NCBI RefSeq assembly: GCF_002102155.1
Contig: NZ_LQOU01000021.1
Coordinates: 62,001 to 126,000 of the forward strand
Origin: Mycobacterium europaeum
GTDB lineage: Bacteria > Actinomycetota > Actinomycetes > Mycobacteriales > Mycobacteriaceae
Reading direction: 5' to 3'
Length of the DNA: 64,000 bases
The notes under the pieces were generated by a model. That model searched no databases and had not been told where the DNA came from. It worked only from the letters and a program-made list of their open reading frames with translations. The position numbers were made by a program, and so were the translations under genes. Below, in pieces: positions 8,964-20,019 of this stretch. How positions within the stretch are numbered: position 1 is the stretch's first letter; every line of letters begins with the position of its first letter.

Positions 8964-10142
8964 TCAGCCCAGCACGTCCGAGATGGGTGCGCCGGTGGCG
9001 ATCTTGCCGCGGACCTTCATGACCTTGCCGGGCATTCCGCCGCCGACGACGCCGACCAGCACCCCGTCGCGCTCGTAGTACGCCAGGAACTTGCGGCCGT
9101 CGTCCTCGACGAGGTGGACGGTGTCGGTGGCTTCCGGCTCCCCGAGGCACTGGATCTTCACGTCGTACTGGTCGCTCCAGAAGTAGGGGACGACGACCGC
9201 GGCCGACGACACGTCCTGCCCCAGCATCGCGGGCACCACGACGCGGGTCTGGTCGGCGACGTTGCTCCAATGTTCCACGCGTGCTTGATGTCCGGTCGCA
9301 TCGCGCCAGGAGGCGACGTCACCGAGCGCCCACACGTTGGGCACGCTGGTCCGTCCGGCCTGGTCGCAGAGCACGCCGTTGTCCACGTCGACACCGCTGC
9401 CCTCGAGCCAGCCGGTCGCCGGGTGCGACCCGATGCCGATCACCACCAGGTCGGCCGCCAGCTCGGTGCCGTCGGACAGCACCACGGTGTCCACCCGCCC
9501 GTCGCCGCGCACGTCGGCCACCCCGACGCCGAGGCGGACGTCGACACCTTCCTCGCGGTGCAGCCGCGCGACCAGCTCACCGATCCGCTCGCCGAGCACC
9601 GACGCCAGGGGCGTCGGCTGGGGCTCGACCAACACGACGTCCACCCCGAGGCTGCGCAGGCTGGCCGCCACCTCGCAGCCGATGAAGCCGGCGCCGATGA
9701 CCACGGCGCGCTGCGCGGCGGACGCGTGCTCGCGCAGCGCCAGGCTCTCGTCGAACGTGCGCAGCACCCGGATGCCCTCCAGATCCGGCAGCGTCGGGAT
9801 GCGGCGCGGCACCAGGCCGGTGGCGATGACCAGTTCGTCGTAGCCGATCACGGACCCGTCGGCCAACGTCACCGTCTGCGCCGCGGTGTCCAGGCCGGTG
9901 GCTGCGGCGCCCAGCCGCAGGGTGATGTCGTTCTCGTCGTACCACTCCCGGGGTTTGAGGGCCACGTCGTCGACCTCTTTGCGCAGCACCTCTTTTGACA
10001 GCGGGGGGCGGTCGTACGGCAGGTGCACCTCGTCGCTGACGATCGTGACGCGGCCCGCGTACCCCGACCGGCGAAGTTGCTCGGCGGTCCGGGTGGCGGC
10101 CAGGCCGCCACCGACGATCACGATTCCTTTGCTAGCGGTCAC
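8964..10142 (-). CDS. NAD(P)H-dependent FAD ferredoxin reductase
   Basis: A 392-residue flavoprotein of the putidaredoxin/rhodocoxin reductase type. FAD binding is shown by IVIVGGGLAATRTAEQLR at the N-terminus and an NAD(P)H Rossmann motif by VVIGAGFIGCEVAASLRSLG at mid-length. ALGDVASW is the second FAD motif. The C-terminal reductase domain follows. It corresponds to Rv0688 and would pass electrons from NAD(P)H to a [2Fe-2S] or similar ferredoxin. No ferredoxin gene is adjacent. It lies 25 nt after the mycofactocin-type SDR on the same strand, so the two are probably co-transcribed. Confidence 0.87.
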   Translation of the reverse strand: MTASKGIVIVGGGLAATRTAEQLRRSGYAGRVTIVSDEVHLPYDRPPLSKEVLRKEVDDVALKPREWYDENDITLRLGAAATGLDTAAQTVTLADGSVIGYDELVIATGLVPRRIPTLPDLEGIRVLRTFDESLALREHASAAQRAVVIGAGFIGCEVAASLRSLGVDVVLVEPQPTPLASVLGERIGELVARLHREEGVDVRLGVGVADVRGDGRVDTVVLSDGTELAADLVVIGIGSHPATGWLEGSGVDVDNGVLCDQAGRTSVPNVWALGDVASWRDATGHQARVEHWSNVADQTRVVVPAMLGQDVSSAAVVVPYFWSDQYDVKIQCLGEPEATDTVHLVEDDGRKFLAYYERDGVLVGVVGGGMPGKVMKVRGKIATGAPISDVLG

Positions 10143-10167
10143 GTGGAGTTCATACCACGATCGCCGA

Positions 10168-10995
<828 letters not shown>

Positions 10996-11035
10996 CTAGC
11001 AGCGAAACTGAAACCTGTTCTAACTTGGCCGCCGA

Positions 11036-11866
11036 TCAGATTTCCGAGATGATCTGGGCCCGCCGGCTGCTGTACTCCTGGTCGGTCACCGCGCCGCTGG
11101 CGCGCAGCGTCTCGAGTTCCTGCAGCCGTTGCGCGATCGATGGTTGCGGGGGCGTGGCCACCGGTGCGGGGCCGCCGGCAGCGGCCGGCTGGGCGGCCGG
11201 GGCCTGTTGTTCGGCCGCCCGGCGCACCACCGCCTGAATCTGCTGGCGCAGCACCGGATTCGACCGAATGTCCACCATGCGGTCCAGGGGGACGTTGTTG
11301 GCCTTGAGGATCTGCAGGATCTCCATCAGCGGGCCGGCCTGTCCGCTCAGGTCGTAGGTCCGGTTGTCTTCGGCCACGGTGAACTGGGCGGGCACCAAGC
11401 CGTTGACCAAAGCGCTTCGCTCCCAGTCGATCCGGTATTCGTTGGTGGTGGGATTGACCAGCACCACCAGCTTGCGGGCGTTGAGGTTGCCGAGCCGGGT
11501 CACGCTCGCGATCACCCGGTCTTCGCTGTCGAACGGCAGAAACCCGGGCCCGGCGATGTGCAGGTGAACCTTGACCACCTGCTGGTTGTTGATCCACGTC
11601 CCGGTCTCGGTGACCCCGGTGATCTGGGCGAGCGCCAGCACCCCGCTCTGTTCGAGCGCCGCGGTCTTGGCCGAGGACTTCGCGCCGTAGTTGGCCAACG
11701 CGAGCGCGATCAGCACGTCGGCCACGGTGACGAGCAGACCGACATAGAACATCCACTGCAACAGGCTGCCGAGCCCGAGGGTGAAGTAGACGATCAAGAA
11801 GATCGGCCCGACCAGGCCGCCGCACAGCAAAACCACCAACTGTGCCTTCAGGTAGCGCGCCAACAC
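11036..11866 (-). CDS. Membrane protein with C-terminal SHOCT domain
   Basis: A 276-residue protein. Two hydrophobic segments sit near the N-terminus (residues about 10-35 and 38-62). A soluble domain of unknown fold follows, then a Pro/Ala linker and a C-terminal SHOCT motif (IAQRLQELETLRASGAVTDQEY). The GTG start at 11866 is preceded by AAGGAGG at ideal spacing. It corresponds to Rv0686. SHOCT modules are short helical pairs often found on envelope proteins. No enzymatic motif is visible. Confidence 0.8.
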   Translation of the reverse strand: MLARYLKAQLVVLLCGGLVGPIFLIVYFTLGLGSLLQWMFYVGLLVTVADVLIALALANYGAKSSAKTAALEQSGVLALAQITGVTETGTWINNQQVVKVHLHIAGPGFLPFDSEDRVIASVTRLGNLNARKLVVLVNPTTNEYRIDWERSALVNGLVPAQFTVAEDNRTYDLSGQAGPLMEILQILKANNVPLDRMVDIRSNPVLRQQIQAVVRRAAEQQAPAAQPAAAGGPAPVATPPQPSIAQRLQELETLRASGAVTDQEYSSRRAQIISEI

Positions 11867-11954
11867 GAGGGCCTCCTTACACTGGCCGGAATTTGCGTGT
11901 CAGGTTAGCTGTCGCGGTCTCACCGCGAGCGGCATACGCGCAAGCGATCCGGGG

Positions 11955-12707
11955 TCAGTCCACCCTGGGTATCAGCGTCGGCGCCGGGCGACCGGACGGC
12001 CCCGCCGGAGTGCCCGGGGCGGGCGAATGAGCCGACACCATCTTCACCGGCGTGCCGGTCGACACCGGCATCGCCGGGGCCGCGGCGGCTTGCGGCGTCT
12101 CGACCTGAGCCGGCGCCGACGCCAGCGGGCCGGCCGTCGCCGGAGTCGAAGCCACCGGTTGCGAGGCGGCCGGGGCGTAGGCGGGCGTCACCGCCTGGAC
12201 CGTCGTCGCAGGCGTGGTGGCGGGGGCCAGCGCGGCCGGTCCCGTGCCGGCCGCGGCCACCGCCGGGCCGGCCGGTGCCGGGGCGCTCGCCGCCGCCGAC
12301 GCCGGCGCGACGGCGGACATCAGGGGCCCCGCCGGTACGCCCGGCGCCGCGCCGCCCGCGGCCGTCGCCGCCGGCAGCTGCGCCGCCATCGACGCGGGCG
12401 CCCCCGCGGCCTGCAACGGCGTGGTGTTGGCGGCCTCGGTGGCCAGATATTGGGCCGCGCCGCCGTTCATCAGCTGCACGAACTGGTTGTGAAACGCTGT
12501 CGCCTGCGCGCTGAGCGCCTGGTACACCTGCGAGTGCGCGCCGAAGAGCGCGGCAATGCTCGCCGACACCTCGTCGGCACCCGGGGCCAACACGGTCGAC
12601 GTGGGGCCCATCGCCATTGAGTTCGCCGACGTGATCGTCCAGCCGATCCTGGCTAGATCCGACGCCGCGGCGGCGACATACTCAGGCGTCGCGAATACGA
12701 AGGACAT
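11955..12707 (-). CDS. PE-family protein with Ala/Pro-rich tail
   Basis: A 250-residue PE protein. The first 95 or so residues form the PE domain: the N-terminus MSFVFATPEYVAAAASDLARI carries the Pro-Glu signature, and Y87-LAT-E91 fits the YxxxD/E type VII secretion signal. The remaining 150 residues are an Ala/Pro/Thr/Val-rich low-complexity tail, not the GGA/GGN repeats of PGRS proteins. No PPE partner or esx gene is nearby. It sits between the tuf terminator and the SHOCT gene, a place where I recall no PE gene in M. tuberculosis. Export by an ESX system and surface location are inferred. Confidence 0.9.
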   Translation of the reverse strand: MSFVFATPEYVAAAASDLARIGWTITSANSMAMGPTSTVLAPGADEVSASIAALFGAHSQVYQALSAQATAFHNQFVQLMNGGAAQYLATEAANTTPLQAAGAPASMAAQLPAATAAGGAAPGVPAGPLMSAVAPASAAASAPAPAGPAVAAAGTGPAALAPATTPATTVQAVTPAYAPAASQPVASTPATAGPLASAPAQVETPQAAAAPAMPVSTGTPVKMVSAHSPAPGTPAGPSGRPAPTLIPRVD

Positions 12708-12791
12708 CCGAACCTCCCGGCCATCTTCCGCCCCGACTCCTTATTGAGGAATCGTAGCGGAGCCGCCCGCGTTCGGCCCGGTAAAACGCAT

Positions 12792-12827
12792 AAAGCCCGG
12801 ATTGCCGTGATCGGCAATCCGGGCTTT
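12792..12827 (-). terminator. Strong hairpin terminator after tuf
   Basis: A perfect 15-bp inverted repeat, AAAGCCCGGATTGCC, with a 6-nt loop, lies 12 nt past the tuf stop codon. Both arms end in T or A runs, so it can act in either direction. It should end str-operon transcription and insulate the PE gene. Confidence 0.9.
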
Positions 12828-12839
12828 TGCGCTGAGGAA

Positions 12840-14030
<1,191 letters not shown>

Positions 14031-14140
14031 TTCGTTGTCCTCCTGGACTTGTTGGTGCTTGTTAAAGCAGTGTTGGTGTTTTCAGTTGTGCCGCGCCCAA
14101 GGCTTTGCAATGACCCGGCAAGATTACTCCGAGCAGATGT

Positions 14141-16246
14141 TTACTGACCCGTCGCCTTCGCGATGATCTCCTTCGACACGTTCGCCGGCACTTCGGCGTA
14201 CGAGTCGAACACCATGGAGTAGTTCGCCCGGCCTTGGGTCTTGGACCTCAGGTCGCCCACGTAGCCGAACATCTCCGACAGCGGCACGTGCGCCCTGACG
14301 ACGCGTGCACCGCTCCGCTCCTCCATGGCCTGGATCTGGCCACGGCGGGAGTTCAGGTCCCCGATCACGTCGCCCATGTAATCCTCGGGCGTGGTGACCT
14401 CGACGGCCATGATCGGTTCCAGGATCACCGGCTGTGCTTGCGCGGCAGCCTTTTTCAGCACCTGCGAACCGGCGATCTTGAACGCCATCTCCGACGAGTC
14501 GACCTCGTGGAAGGCGCCGTCGAGCAGCGTGACCTTGAGGTTCACCAGCGGGTAGCCGGCCAGCACGCCGTACTGCATCGCGTCCTGCGCGCCCGCGTCC
14601 ACCGACGGGATGTACTCCCGTGGGATGCGGCCACCGGTGACCTTGTTCTCGAACTCGTAGGTGGCACCGTCCTCGCCGGTGAACGGCTCGAGGTTGATGA
14701 TCACCTTCGCGAACTGGCCCGAGCCGCCCGTCTGCTTCTTGTGGGTGAACTCGACGTTGTTCGCGGCCCGCTTGATGGTCTCCTTGTAGGCCACCTGCGG
14801 CTTACCGACGTTGGCCTCGACCTTGAACTCGCGGCGCATGCGGTCCACCAGGATGTCCAGGTGCAGCTCGCCCATCCCGCCGATCACGGTCTGGCCGGTC
14901 TCCTGGTCCAGGTGCACCTTGAACGTCGGGTCCTCCTCGGCGAGCTTCTGGATCGACAGCGACAGCTTCTCCTGGTCGCTCTTGGTCTTGGGCTCGATCG
15001 CGACCTCGATGACCGGGTCGGGGAACGTCATGGACTCGAGCACGATCTGCTGGTTCGGGTCACTCAGGGTGTCGCCGGTGGTGGTGTCCTTCAGCCCGAT
15101 CACCGCGTAGATGTGGCCGGCCGAAGCCGTCTCCACCGGGTTCTCCTTGTTGGAGTGCATCTGGAACAGCTTGCCCAGCCGCTCCTTCTTGCCCTTCGTG
15201 GAGTTGATGACCTGGCTGCCGGAGTCGACCTTGCCCGAGTACACCCGGACGTAGGTCAGCTTGCCGAAGAACGGGTGGGTGGCGACCTTGAACGCCAGCG
15301 CCGAGAACGGCTCGTCGGTGGACGGCTTGCGCGTGATCAGCTCGTCTTCCTTGCCGGGCACGTGGCCTTCGGCGGGCGGCACGTCCAACGGCGAGGGCAG
15401 GTAGTCGATGACCGCGTCCAGCATCGGCTGCACGCCCTTGTTCTTGAAGGCGCTGCCGCACAGCACCGGGTAGGCCTCCGAGCTGATGGTCAGCTTGCGG
15501 ATCGCGCCCTTGATCTCCTCGACGGTGAGCTCCTCGCCGCCGAGGTACTTCTCCAGCAGCGCCTCGTCGGTCTCGGCGACGGCCTCGAGCAGCTTGGTGC
15601 GGTACTCGTCGGCCTTCTCCTGCAGGTCGGCGGGGATGTCGACGACGTCGTACTTCTCGCCGAGCTTGGCCTCCGCGCTCCACACCTTGGCCTTCATCTC
15701 GACCAGGTCGACGACGCCCTCGAAGTCACCTTCGGAGCCGACGGGCAGCTGGATCGGGATGACGTTGGCGCCCAGCCGCTCCTCCATGGTCTTCACCGAG
15801 AAGTAGAAGTCGGCGCCGATCTTGTCCATCTTGTTGACGAAGCAGATCCGCGGGACGTCGTACTTGTCGGCCTGGCGCCACACCTGCTCGGACTGCGGCT
15901 CGACGCCCTCCTTGCCGTCGAAGACGGCGACGGCGCCGTCGAGCACGCGCAGGCTGCGCTCCACCTCGACGGTGAAATCGACGTGCCCGGGGGTGTCGAT
16001 GATGTTGATCTGGTTGTCATTCCAGAAGCAGGTGGTGGCCGCGGAGGTGATGGTGATCCCCCGCTCCTGCTCCTGCTCCATCCAGTCCATGGTGGCGGCG
16101 CCGTCGTGGACCTCACCGATCTTGTAGCTGATACCGGTGTAGTAGAGGATGCGCTCGGTCGTCGTCGTCTTGCCGGCGTCGATGTGCGCCATGATGCCGA
16201 TGTTGCGGACCTTGGTCAGGTCGGTCAGCACGTCCTTCTGTGCCAC
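14141..16246 (-). CDS. fusA: Elongation factor G
   Basis: A 701-residue translocase GTPase. The G domain shows [15 protein letters not shown] (G1), DTPGHVDF (G3) and NKMDKIG (G4), followed by EF-G domains II-V with the C-terminal [11 protein letters not shown] motif of domain V. The GTG start at 16246 encodes [10 protein letters not shown]. It is the third gene of the str operon, about 85 nt after rpsG. Length and content are normal for mycobacterial EF-G1. Confidence 0.98.
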   Translation of the reverse strand: MAQKDVLTDLTKVRNIGIMAHIDAGKTTTTERILYYTGISYKIGEVHDGAATMDWMEQEQERGITITSAATTCFWNDNQINIIDTPGHVDFTVEVERSLRVLDGAVAVFDGKEGVEPQSEQVWRQADKYDVPRICFVNKMDKIGADFYFSVKTMEERLGANVIPIQLPVGSEGDFEGVVDLVEMKAKVWSAEAKLGEKYDVVDIPADLQEKADEYRTKLLEAVAETDEALLEKYLGGEELTVEEIKGAIRKLTISSEAYPVLCGSAFKNKGVQPMLDAVIDYLPSPLDVPPAEGHVPGKEDELITRKPSTDEPFSALAFKVATHPFFGKLTYVRVYSGKVDSGSQVINSTKGKKERLGKLFQMHSNKENPVETASAGHIYAVIGLKDTTTGDTLSDPNQQIVLESMTFPDPVIEVAIEPKTKSDQEKLSLSIQKLAEEDPTFKVHLDQETGQTVIGGMGELHLDILVDRMRREFKVEANVGKPQVAYKETIKRAANNVEFTHKKQTGGSGQFAKVIINLEPFTGEDGATYEFENKVTGGRIPREYIPSVDAGAQDAMQYGVLAGYPLVNLKVTLLDGAFHEVDSSEMAFKIAGSQVLKKAAAQAQPVILEPIMAVEVTTPEDYMGDVIGDLNSRRGQIQAMEERSGARVVRAHVPLSEMFGYVGDLRSKTQGRANYSMVFDSYAEVPANVSKEIIAKATGQ

Positions 16247-16330
16247 AGAAGTCTTCCCACTCTTTCGATTGCTTGGTTGCTGTCTTGGTTGCGTCCGGCC
16301 ACTATGCCAATTTGGCGCCCGGCGCCGCCT

Positions 16331-16801
16331 CTACCAGCGATAGTGCGCGAACGCGCGGTTGGCCTCGGCCATCTTGTGGGTGTCCTCACGCCGCTTGACG
16401 GAGGCTCCCAGGCCGTTGCTGGCGTCCAGGATCTCGTTCGCCAGCCGCTCGACCATCGTCTTCTCCCGGCGCTGCCGCGAGAAGCTGACCAGCCAGCGCA
16501 GGGCCAGCGTGGTGGACCGGTCCGGACGGACCTCGACCGGCACCTGGTAGGTCGCACCGCCGACGCGGCGACTGCGCACCTCCAGCGCGGGCTTGACGTT
16601 GTCGAGGGCACGCTTGAGCGTGATCACGGGATCGGTGCCGGTCTTGTCCCGGGCATTCTCGAGCGCTCCATAAACAATGCGCTCGGCCAGCGATTTCTTC
16701 CCTTGCAGGAGAACTTTGTTCACCAGCTGGGTGACCAGCTGCGACCCGTATACGGGGTCGTTGACCAACGGACGCTTCGGCGCGGGCCCCTTGCGCGGCA
16801 T
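16331..16801 (-). CDS. rpsG: 30S ribosomal protein S7
   Basis: A 156-residue protein that nucleates assembly of the 3' major domain of 16S rRNA. It starts [10 protein letters not shown] and ends AFAHYRW, as in other actinobacterial S7 proteins. Its ATG overlaps the rpsL stop by one base (TGATG), giving tight translational coupling. In other bacteria S7 represses its own operon, but no such site was identified here. Confidence 0.97.
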   Translation of the reverse strand: MPRKGPAPKRPLVNDPVYGSQLVTQLVNKVLLQGKKSLAERIVYGALENARDKTGTDPVITLKRALDNVKPALEVRSRRVGGATYQVPVEVRPDRSTTLALRWLVSFSRQRREKTMVERLANEILDASNGLGASVKRREDTHKMAEANRAFAHYRW

Positions 16802-17175
16802 CAGCTCTTCTCCTTCTTTGCGCCGTAACGGCTGCGAGCCTGCTTGCGGTTCTTGACGCCCTGGGTGTCCAGCGAACCGCGAATGATCTTGTACCGCACA
16901 CCGGGCAGGTCCTTGACTCGGCCACCGCGGACCAACACCATCGAGTGCTCCTGCAGGTTGTGGCCCTCGCCCGGGATGTAGGCGGTGACCTCGACCTGGC
17001 TGGTCAGCTTCACGCGCGCGACCTTCCGAAGCGCCGAGTTCGGCTTCTTCGGGGTGGTGGTGTACACGCGGGTGCATACGCCACGGCGCTGCGGGCTGCC
17101 CTTCAGGGCCGCGGTCTTGACCTTGGCGACCTTGTCGCGGCGACCCTTGCGGACCAGCTGCTGAATCGTTGGCAT
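16801..17175 (-). CDS. rpsL: 30S ribosomal protein S12
   Basis: A 124-residue decoding-centre protein that opens the str operon. The streptomycin-relevant residues are wild type: Lys43 in [10 protein letters not shown] and Lys88 in [11 protein letters not shown] segment with positive charge throughout ([13 protein letters not shown]) is typical. It is transcribed from the promoter at 17384-17413 through a leader of about 200 nt. Confidence 0.98.
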
Positions 17176-17343
17176 CTAGGACGCTTTCTGTGTTCGTGTT
17201 CGGTGTCTGTCGGCTGTTCTCAAGTCTTCGTACTGCAGTTATGCCCCGCCGCACTACCCCGCGGCCGGGTGTGTCGCACGCGCTGCGCACCCGAAGAAGA
17301 TCCGATGCGTCGTAGACATGCGAATTCGCCCGGCATCCACTTC

Positions 17344-17364
17344 CTTACGGTTAGGCGCCGTAAG
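17344..17364 (-). promoter_or_regulatory. Stem-loop in the 5' leader of the str operon
   Basis: A 7-bp perfect stem, CTTACGG/CCGTAAG, with a 7-nt loop lies just downstream of the predicted transcription start, near the 5' end of the rpsL mRNA. It is not followed by a U run, so it is unlikely to be a terminator. It could stabilise the 5' end or bind a regulator. The remaining leader down to 17176 holds no recognisable gene. Confidence 0.5.
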
Positions 17365-17383
17365 CCGCCAGGCACGAGCCTCC

Positions 17384-17413
17384 ACAATACCCGGCGCCGG
17401 TCTCGCAGGTCAA
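17384..17413 (-). promoter_or_regulatory. SigA-type promoter of rpsL-rpsG-fusA-tuf
   Basis: On the minus strand a -35 TTGACC (17413-17408) is followed by an 18-bp spacer and a -10 TATTGT (17389-17384). This is close to the vegetative consensus and to the rpoB promoter in this window, which has the same -10. Transcription would start near 17377, leaving a leader of about 200 nt before rpsL. It lies in the 300-bp gap between the TetR gene and rpsL. Confidence 0.75.
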
Positions 17414-17476
17414 AGCGGCGGCTCGTGGCGATCGCGAGCGCGGCGCAGCCGGGCGAAGCGGGTCGCCACCATCGGG

Positions 17477-18121
17477 TTAGGACCTGGCGCCGTTGTGCGC
17501 GACGCGCCGCTCGAGGCCGGCCGCCAGGCGCAGCACCATGTCCGAGAACAGCGCGTCGGTGTCGATGTCGTCCATGACACCGGTCATCTCCAGCAGCACG
17601 AAGCCGTGCAGCGCGGACCAGAACTCCAGCGACGCGTGGAAGGCCTCCTCGCCGTCGAGACCATAGGAGGACAGCACCGAGATCACCGGCGCGGCCGCTC
17701 CCCGCGTCGCGGCCGTGTACTCGGGGTCGTCACCGCCCAGCGGCATCCGGGTGAACGCCGAGTACCGGCCGGGATGGTGGTGGGCGTAGCTGCGGTACGC
17801 GCCCGCCATGACCAGCACCGCGTCGTCGCGGGCACGACCCTCGCCGACCCTGTTCAGCATCGTGATGATGTCGTCGATGACGCGGATCCGCACGGCGCGG
17901 CGCAGATCCTCCAGGCTGTCCACGTGGTTGTACAGCGACGGACCCTTGGTGCCGAGTTGGGTCGCCAGCGCGTTGATGGTGAGGGCATCCCAGCCCTCGC
18001 GGTCCAGGAAGGTGAGCGCGCCGTCGATGATGCCGTCGCGGCTCAGCTTGGCTGGGCGCGAGCCCGTTCTCCCCGCGCGCGGGCGCCCGGCCGCCGCGGG
18101 CGTTTCCGGCTGAGCTGCCAT
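17477..18121 (-). CDS. TetR-family regulator (Rv0681-like)
   Basis: A 214-residue repressor-type protein. After a low-complexity N-terminal tail, the helix-turn-helix lies at about residues 30-75 (LTINALATQLGTKGPSLYNHV). The C-terminal half is of the WHG type, with FWSALHGFVLLEMTG. The ATG start has AAGGG upstream. It is divergent from the DUF3060 genes across 137 bp that contain a small inverted repeat, a possible autoregulatory operator. Its stop is about 60 bp upstream of the str-operon promoter. Ligand and targets are unknown. Confidence 0.87.
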   Translation of the reverse strand: MAAQPETPAAAGRPRAGRTGSRPAKLSRDGIIDGALTFLDREGWDALTINALATQLGTKGPSLYNHVDSLEDLRRAVRIRVIDDIITMLNRVGEGRARDDAVLVMAGAYRSYAHHHPGRYSAFTRMPLGGDDPEYTAATRGAAAPVISVLSSYGLDGEEAFHASLEFWSALHGFVLLEMTGVMDDIDTDALFSDMVLRLAAGLERRVAHNGARS

Positions 18122-18156
18122 GGCGGGGCCCTTCGCTTGCGTTCATCGGGGTGCTT

Positions 18157-18173
18157 AACTAATGACTCTAGTT
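18157..18173. promoter_or_regulatory. Candidate operator between TetR gene and DUF3060 genes
   Basis: An inverted repeat AACTA-N7-TAGTT lies between the divergent starts at 18121 and 18259. The size is typical of TetR binding sites, but the arms are only 5 bp, so chance is not excluded. Confidence 0.35.
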
Positions 18174-18258
18174 GACGCCGGGCACGAAACTGTTTCAGCC
18201 ATGGCCGGATGGACGTAATCTCATCGAGCAGATCCACCCGTCACAAAGGGGGCCCGCA

Positions 18259-18627
18259 GTGAACTGGACAACCGCCGCCGGGTCGTTGGCAACCTGCATC
18301 ATCACCGTCGCCGCCATTCCCGCCCCCGCCGCGCACGCCAAGAATGGCGACACCCACGTGATCGGGGAGGGCATCGAGCAGACGCTGGACTGCAACGACG
18401 CCACCCTGCTGGTCAACGGCACCCGTAACAACGTGACGGCGCTGGGCAACTGCTACGCGGTGACGGTGATGGGATCGTCCAACACCGTCGTCGCCGACTC
18501 GGTCTCGCACGACATCACCGTCTACGGCTACGACCAGACGGTGTTCTACCACAGCGGCACGCCGTTCATCTGGGACCGCGGCCGCGAGCTCGGCATGACC
18601 AACCGGCTCCAGCAGGTGCCCGGCTGA
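18259..18627 (+). CDS. Secreted DUF3060 protein
   Basis: A 122-residue exported protein. The GTG start at 18259 is preceded by AAAGGGGG and opens directly into a signal peptide (about residues 1-27, ending in APAAHA). Upstream starts would bury the signal. The mature part is the DUF3060 domain, a short beta-helix-like repeat with alternating N/T/V runs such as NGTRNNVTALGNC and GSSNTVVAD. Two Cys (LDCND, GNCYA) may form a disulfide. Corresponds to Rv0680c. It is followed by a related lipoprotein. Function is unknown. Confidence 0.83.
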   Translation: MNWTTAAGSLATCIITVAAIPAPAAHAKNGDTHVIGEGIEQTLDCNDATLLVNGTRNNVTALGNCYAVTVMGSSNTVVADSVSHDITVYGYDQTVFYHSGTPFIWDRGRELGMTNRLQQVPG

Positions 18628-18690
18628 GCCGGACCCCCGCACCGCCATCCAGGCGAACAGGCCATTCAAATCGAGGGGAATCGAGGAACA

Positions 18691-19176
18691 TTGTCCGCCC
18701 ACATCTTTGACCGCCCCGCGGGGCTGATCGCACTCGCCGTGGCCTCGGCCGTCGCCGCCGTCACGGTGGCCGGCTGCAGTTCGACGGCCAATCCGCCCGC
18801 GGGATCGACCACGACGACGAAGAGCACTACCGCGACGACGAGCGCCGGGGCGGCGCCGACGACAGAGTCGGGCGGGGCGAGCACCACCGCGTCGGTGGAG
18901 ATCGGCAACACACTCAACTACGGCTCGATGGGCACCACCACGACGCTCGACTGCGCCAGCGGCAAGTCGCTGAACGTGGGCGGCTCGGAGAACACCCTGA
19001 CCGTCACCGGAGACTGCGCGACCGTGACCGTCGGCGGCACCAACAACAAGATCACCCTGGACAAGGTCGACACCCGCATCACCGTGGTGGGGCTCAACAA
19101 CACCATCACCTACAAGGACGGTGAGCCCAAGGTCGACAACCTCGGTTCGGGCAACACCATCACCAAGGGCGGCTGA
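18691..19176 (+). CDS. Thr-rich DUF3060 lipoprotein (Rv0679c-like)
   Basis: A 161-residue lipoprotein starting with TTG at 18691 after GAGGGG/GAGG. The signal peptide ends in the lipobox VAGC, with lipidated Cys at residue 29, followed by a Thr/Ser/Ala-rich linker. The C-terminal DUF3060 domain shares with its neighbour the pattern of LDC, GGSENTLTVTGDC and NNKITLD. It is thus a tandem paralogue of the secreted protein just upstream, 63 nt away. It should be anchored on the outer face of the cytoplasmic membrane. The role is unknown. Confidence 0.85.
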   Translation: MSAHIFDRPAGLIALAVASAVAAVTVAGCSSTANPPAGSTTTTKSTTATTSAGAAPTTESGGASTTASVEIGNTLNYGSMGTTTTLDCASGKSLNVGGSENTLTVTGDCATVTVGGTNNKITLDKVDTRITVVGLNNTITYKDGEPKVDNLGSGNTITKGG

Positions 19177-19264
19177 CCGGTAGTCGTTCGCCGGCATCGG
19201 TTTTCGCCGAGATGCTGCGGGGATGGCCGGGGCATATGATCGTGCCAGCAGAACGGATCCAGCC

Positions 19265-19999
19265 ATGTTCCCCAGTACCACCAACCGCGCCGGCGCGCTG
19301 GTGACGGCCTTTGTGGTACTGACCGGCGCCGTCATGCTTCCCGCGGCGGCGGCCGACCCCAACCCCGACGACCAGTTCGTGGCCCTGCTCGATCAAAAGG
19401 GCATCCCCGCCCTCGAGAACGTGCCGAGCCTCATCGCCACGGCCCATAGGATTTGTCGCCAACTCGATGGCGGGATGACGGCCGACGGCGTGGTCGACGA
19501 CATGAAGCGACGGGCGTTCAACGCCAACGCGGCCAGCGGCCCGTACCCTCCGGACCGCGTCATGCGCACCGTCGCCCGATTCATCTCCGCCTCGGTCGAG
19601 GCCTACTGCCCGAACAATCAACCCAAGATCGCTGCCCTGCAATCCATGGCCAATCCCGTGCCCGGCTCGAGCGCACCGTCGCAGCGGAGCACCGTGGACA
19701 CGCACTCCGCCGCCTTTCGGGCGATCAGCTTGGTGCGGGGACCGTTCCCCACGGGGGAAACCGGCGAGCCCGACCCACCGCAGCTTCCTCCCCCGCCGCC
19801 GCCGACGGCCCAGATCATGACGCCACCCCGGCCGGTCACGACCCCGTCTCCGCCGCAACGACCGCTGCCGGCGCAGCCGCCGCCATCGGGACCGCAACAG
19901 GAGCCCGGTAACCCCCAGCCGGGGGGCCCTCCCGGCGGTGGTGGCGCCGGTCCGGAGTCACCACCCATGCCGCCCGGCAGGGTGCGGCTCGCGCCGTAG
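19265..19999 (+). CDS. Secreted DUF732 protein with Pro-rich tail
   Basis: A 244-residue protein. A signal peptide (residues 1-30, ending LPAAAA) precedes a DUF732 domain of about 80 residues with two conserved Cys (HRICRQL and VEAYCPNN) that likely form a disulfide. The C-terminal 110 residues are Pro/Gln/Gly-rich (runs such as PPPPPPT). I chose the ATG at 19265 because it starts immediately before the signal peptide. It occupies the place where M. tuberculosis carries the mmpS5/mmpL5 region. Function is unknown, but cell-wall association is plausible. Confidence 0.82.
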   Translation: MFPSTTNRAGALVTAFVVLTGAVMLPAAAADPNPDDQFVALLDQKGIPALENVPSLIATAHRICRQLDGGMTADGVVDDMKRRAFNANAASGPYPPDRVMRTVARFISASVEAYCPNNQPKIAALQSMANPVPGSSAPSQRSTVDTHSAAFRAISLVRGPFPTGETGEPDPPQLPPPPPPTAQIMTPPRPVTTPSPPQRPLPAQPPPSGPQQEPGNPQPGGPPGGGGAGPESPPMPPGRVRLAP

Positions 20000-20019
20000 G
20001 CCCTGCGCCCAGGGGTTGG

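Noticed and set aside
11960..12500. Repetitive GC-rich tail of the PE gene as a repeat element
   Set aside because: It is in-frame Ala/Pro/Thr low-complexity coding sequence without regular DNA repeat units.
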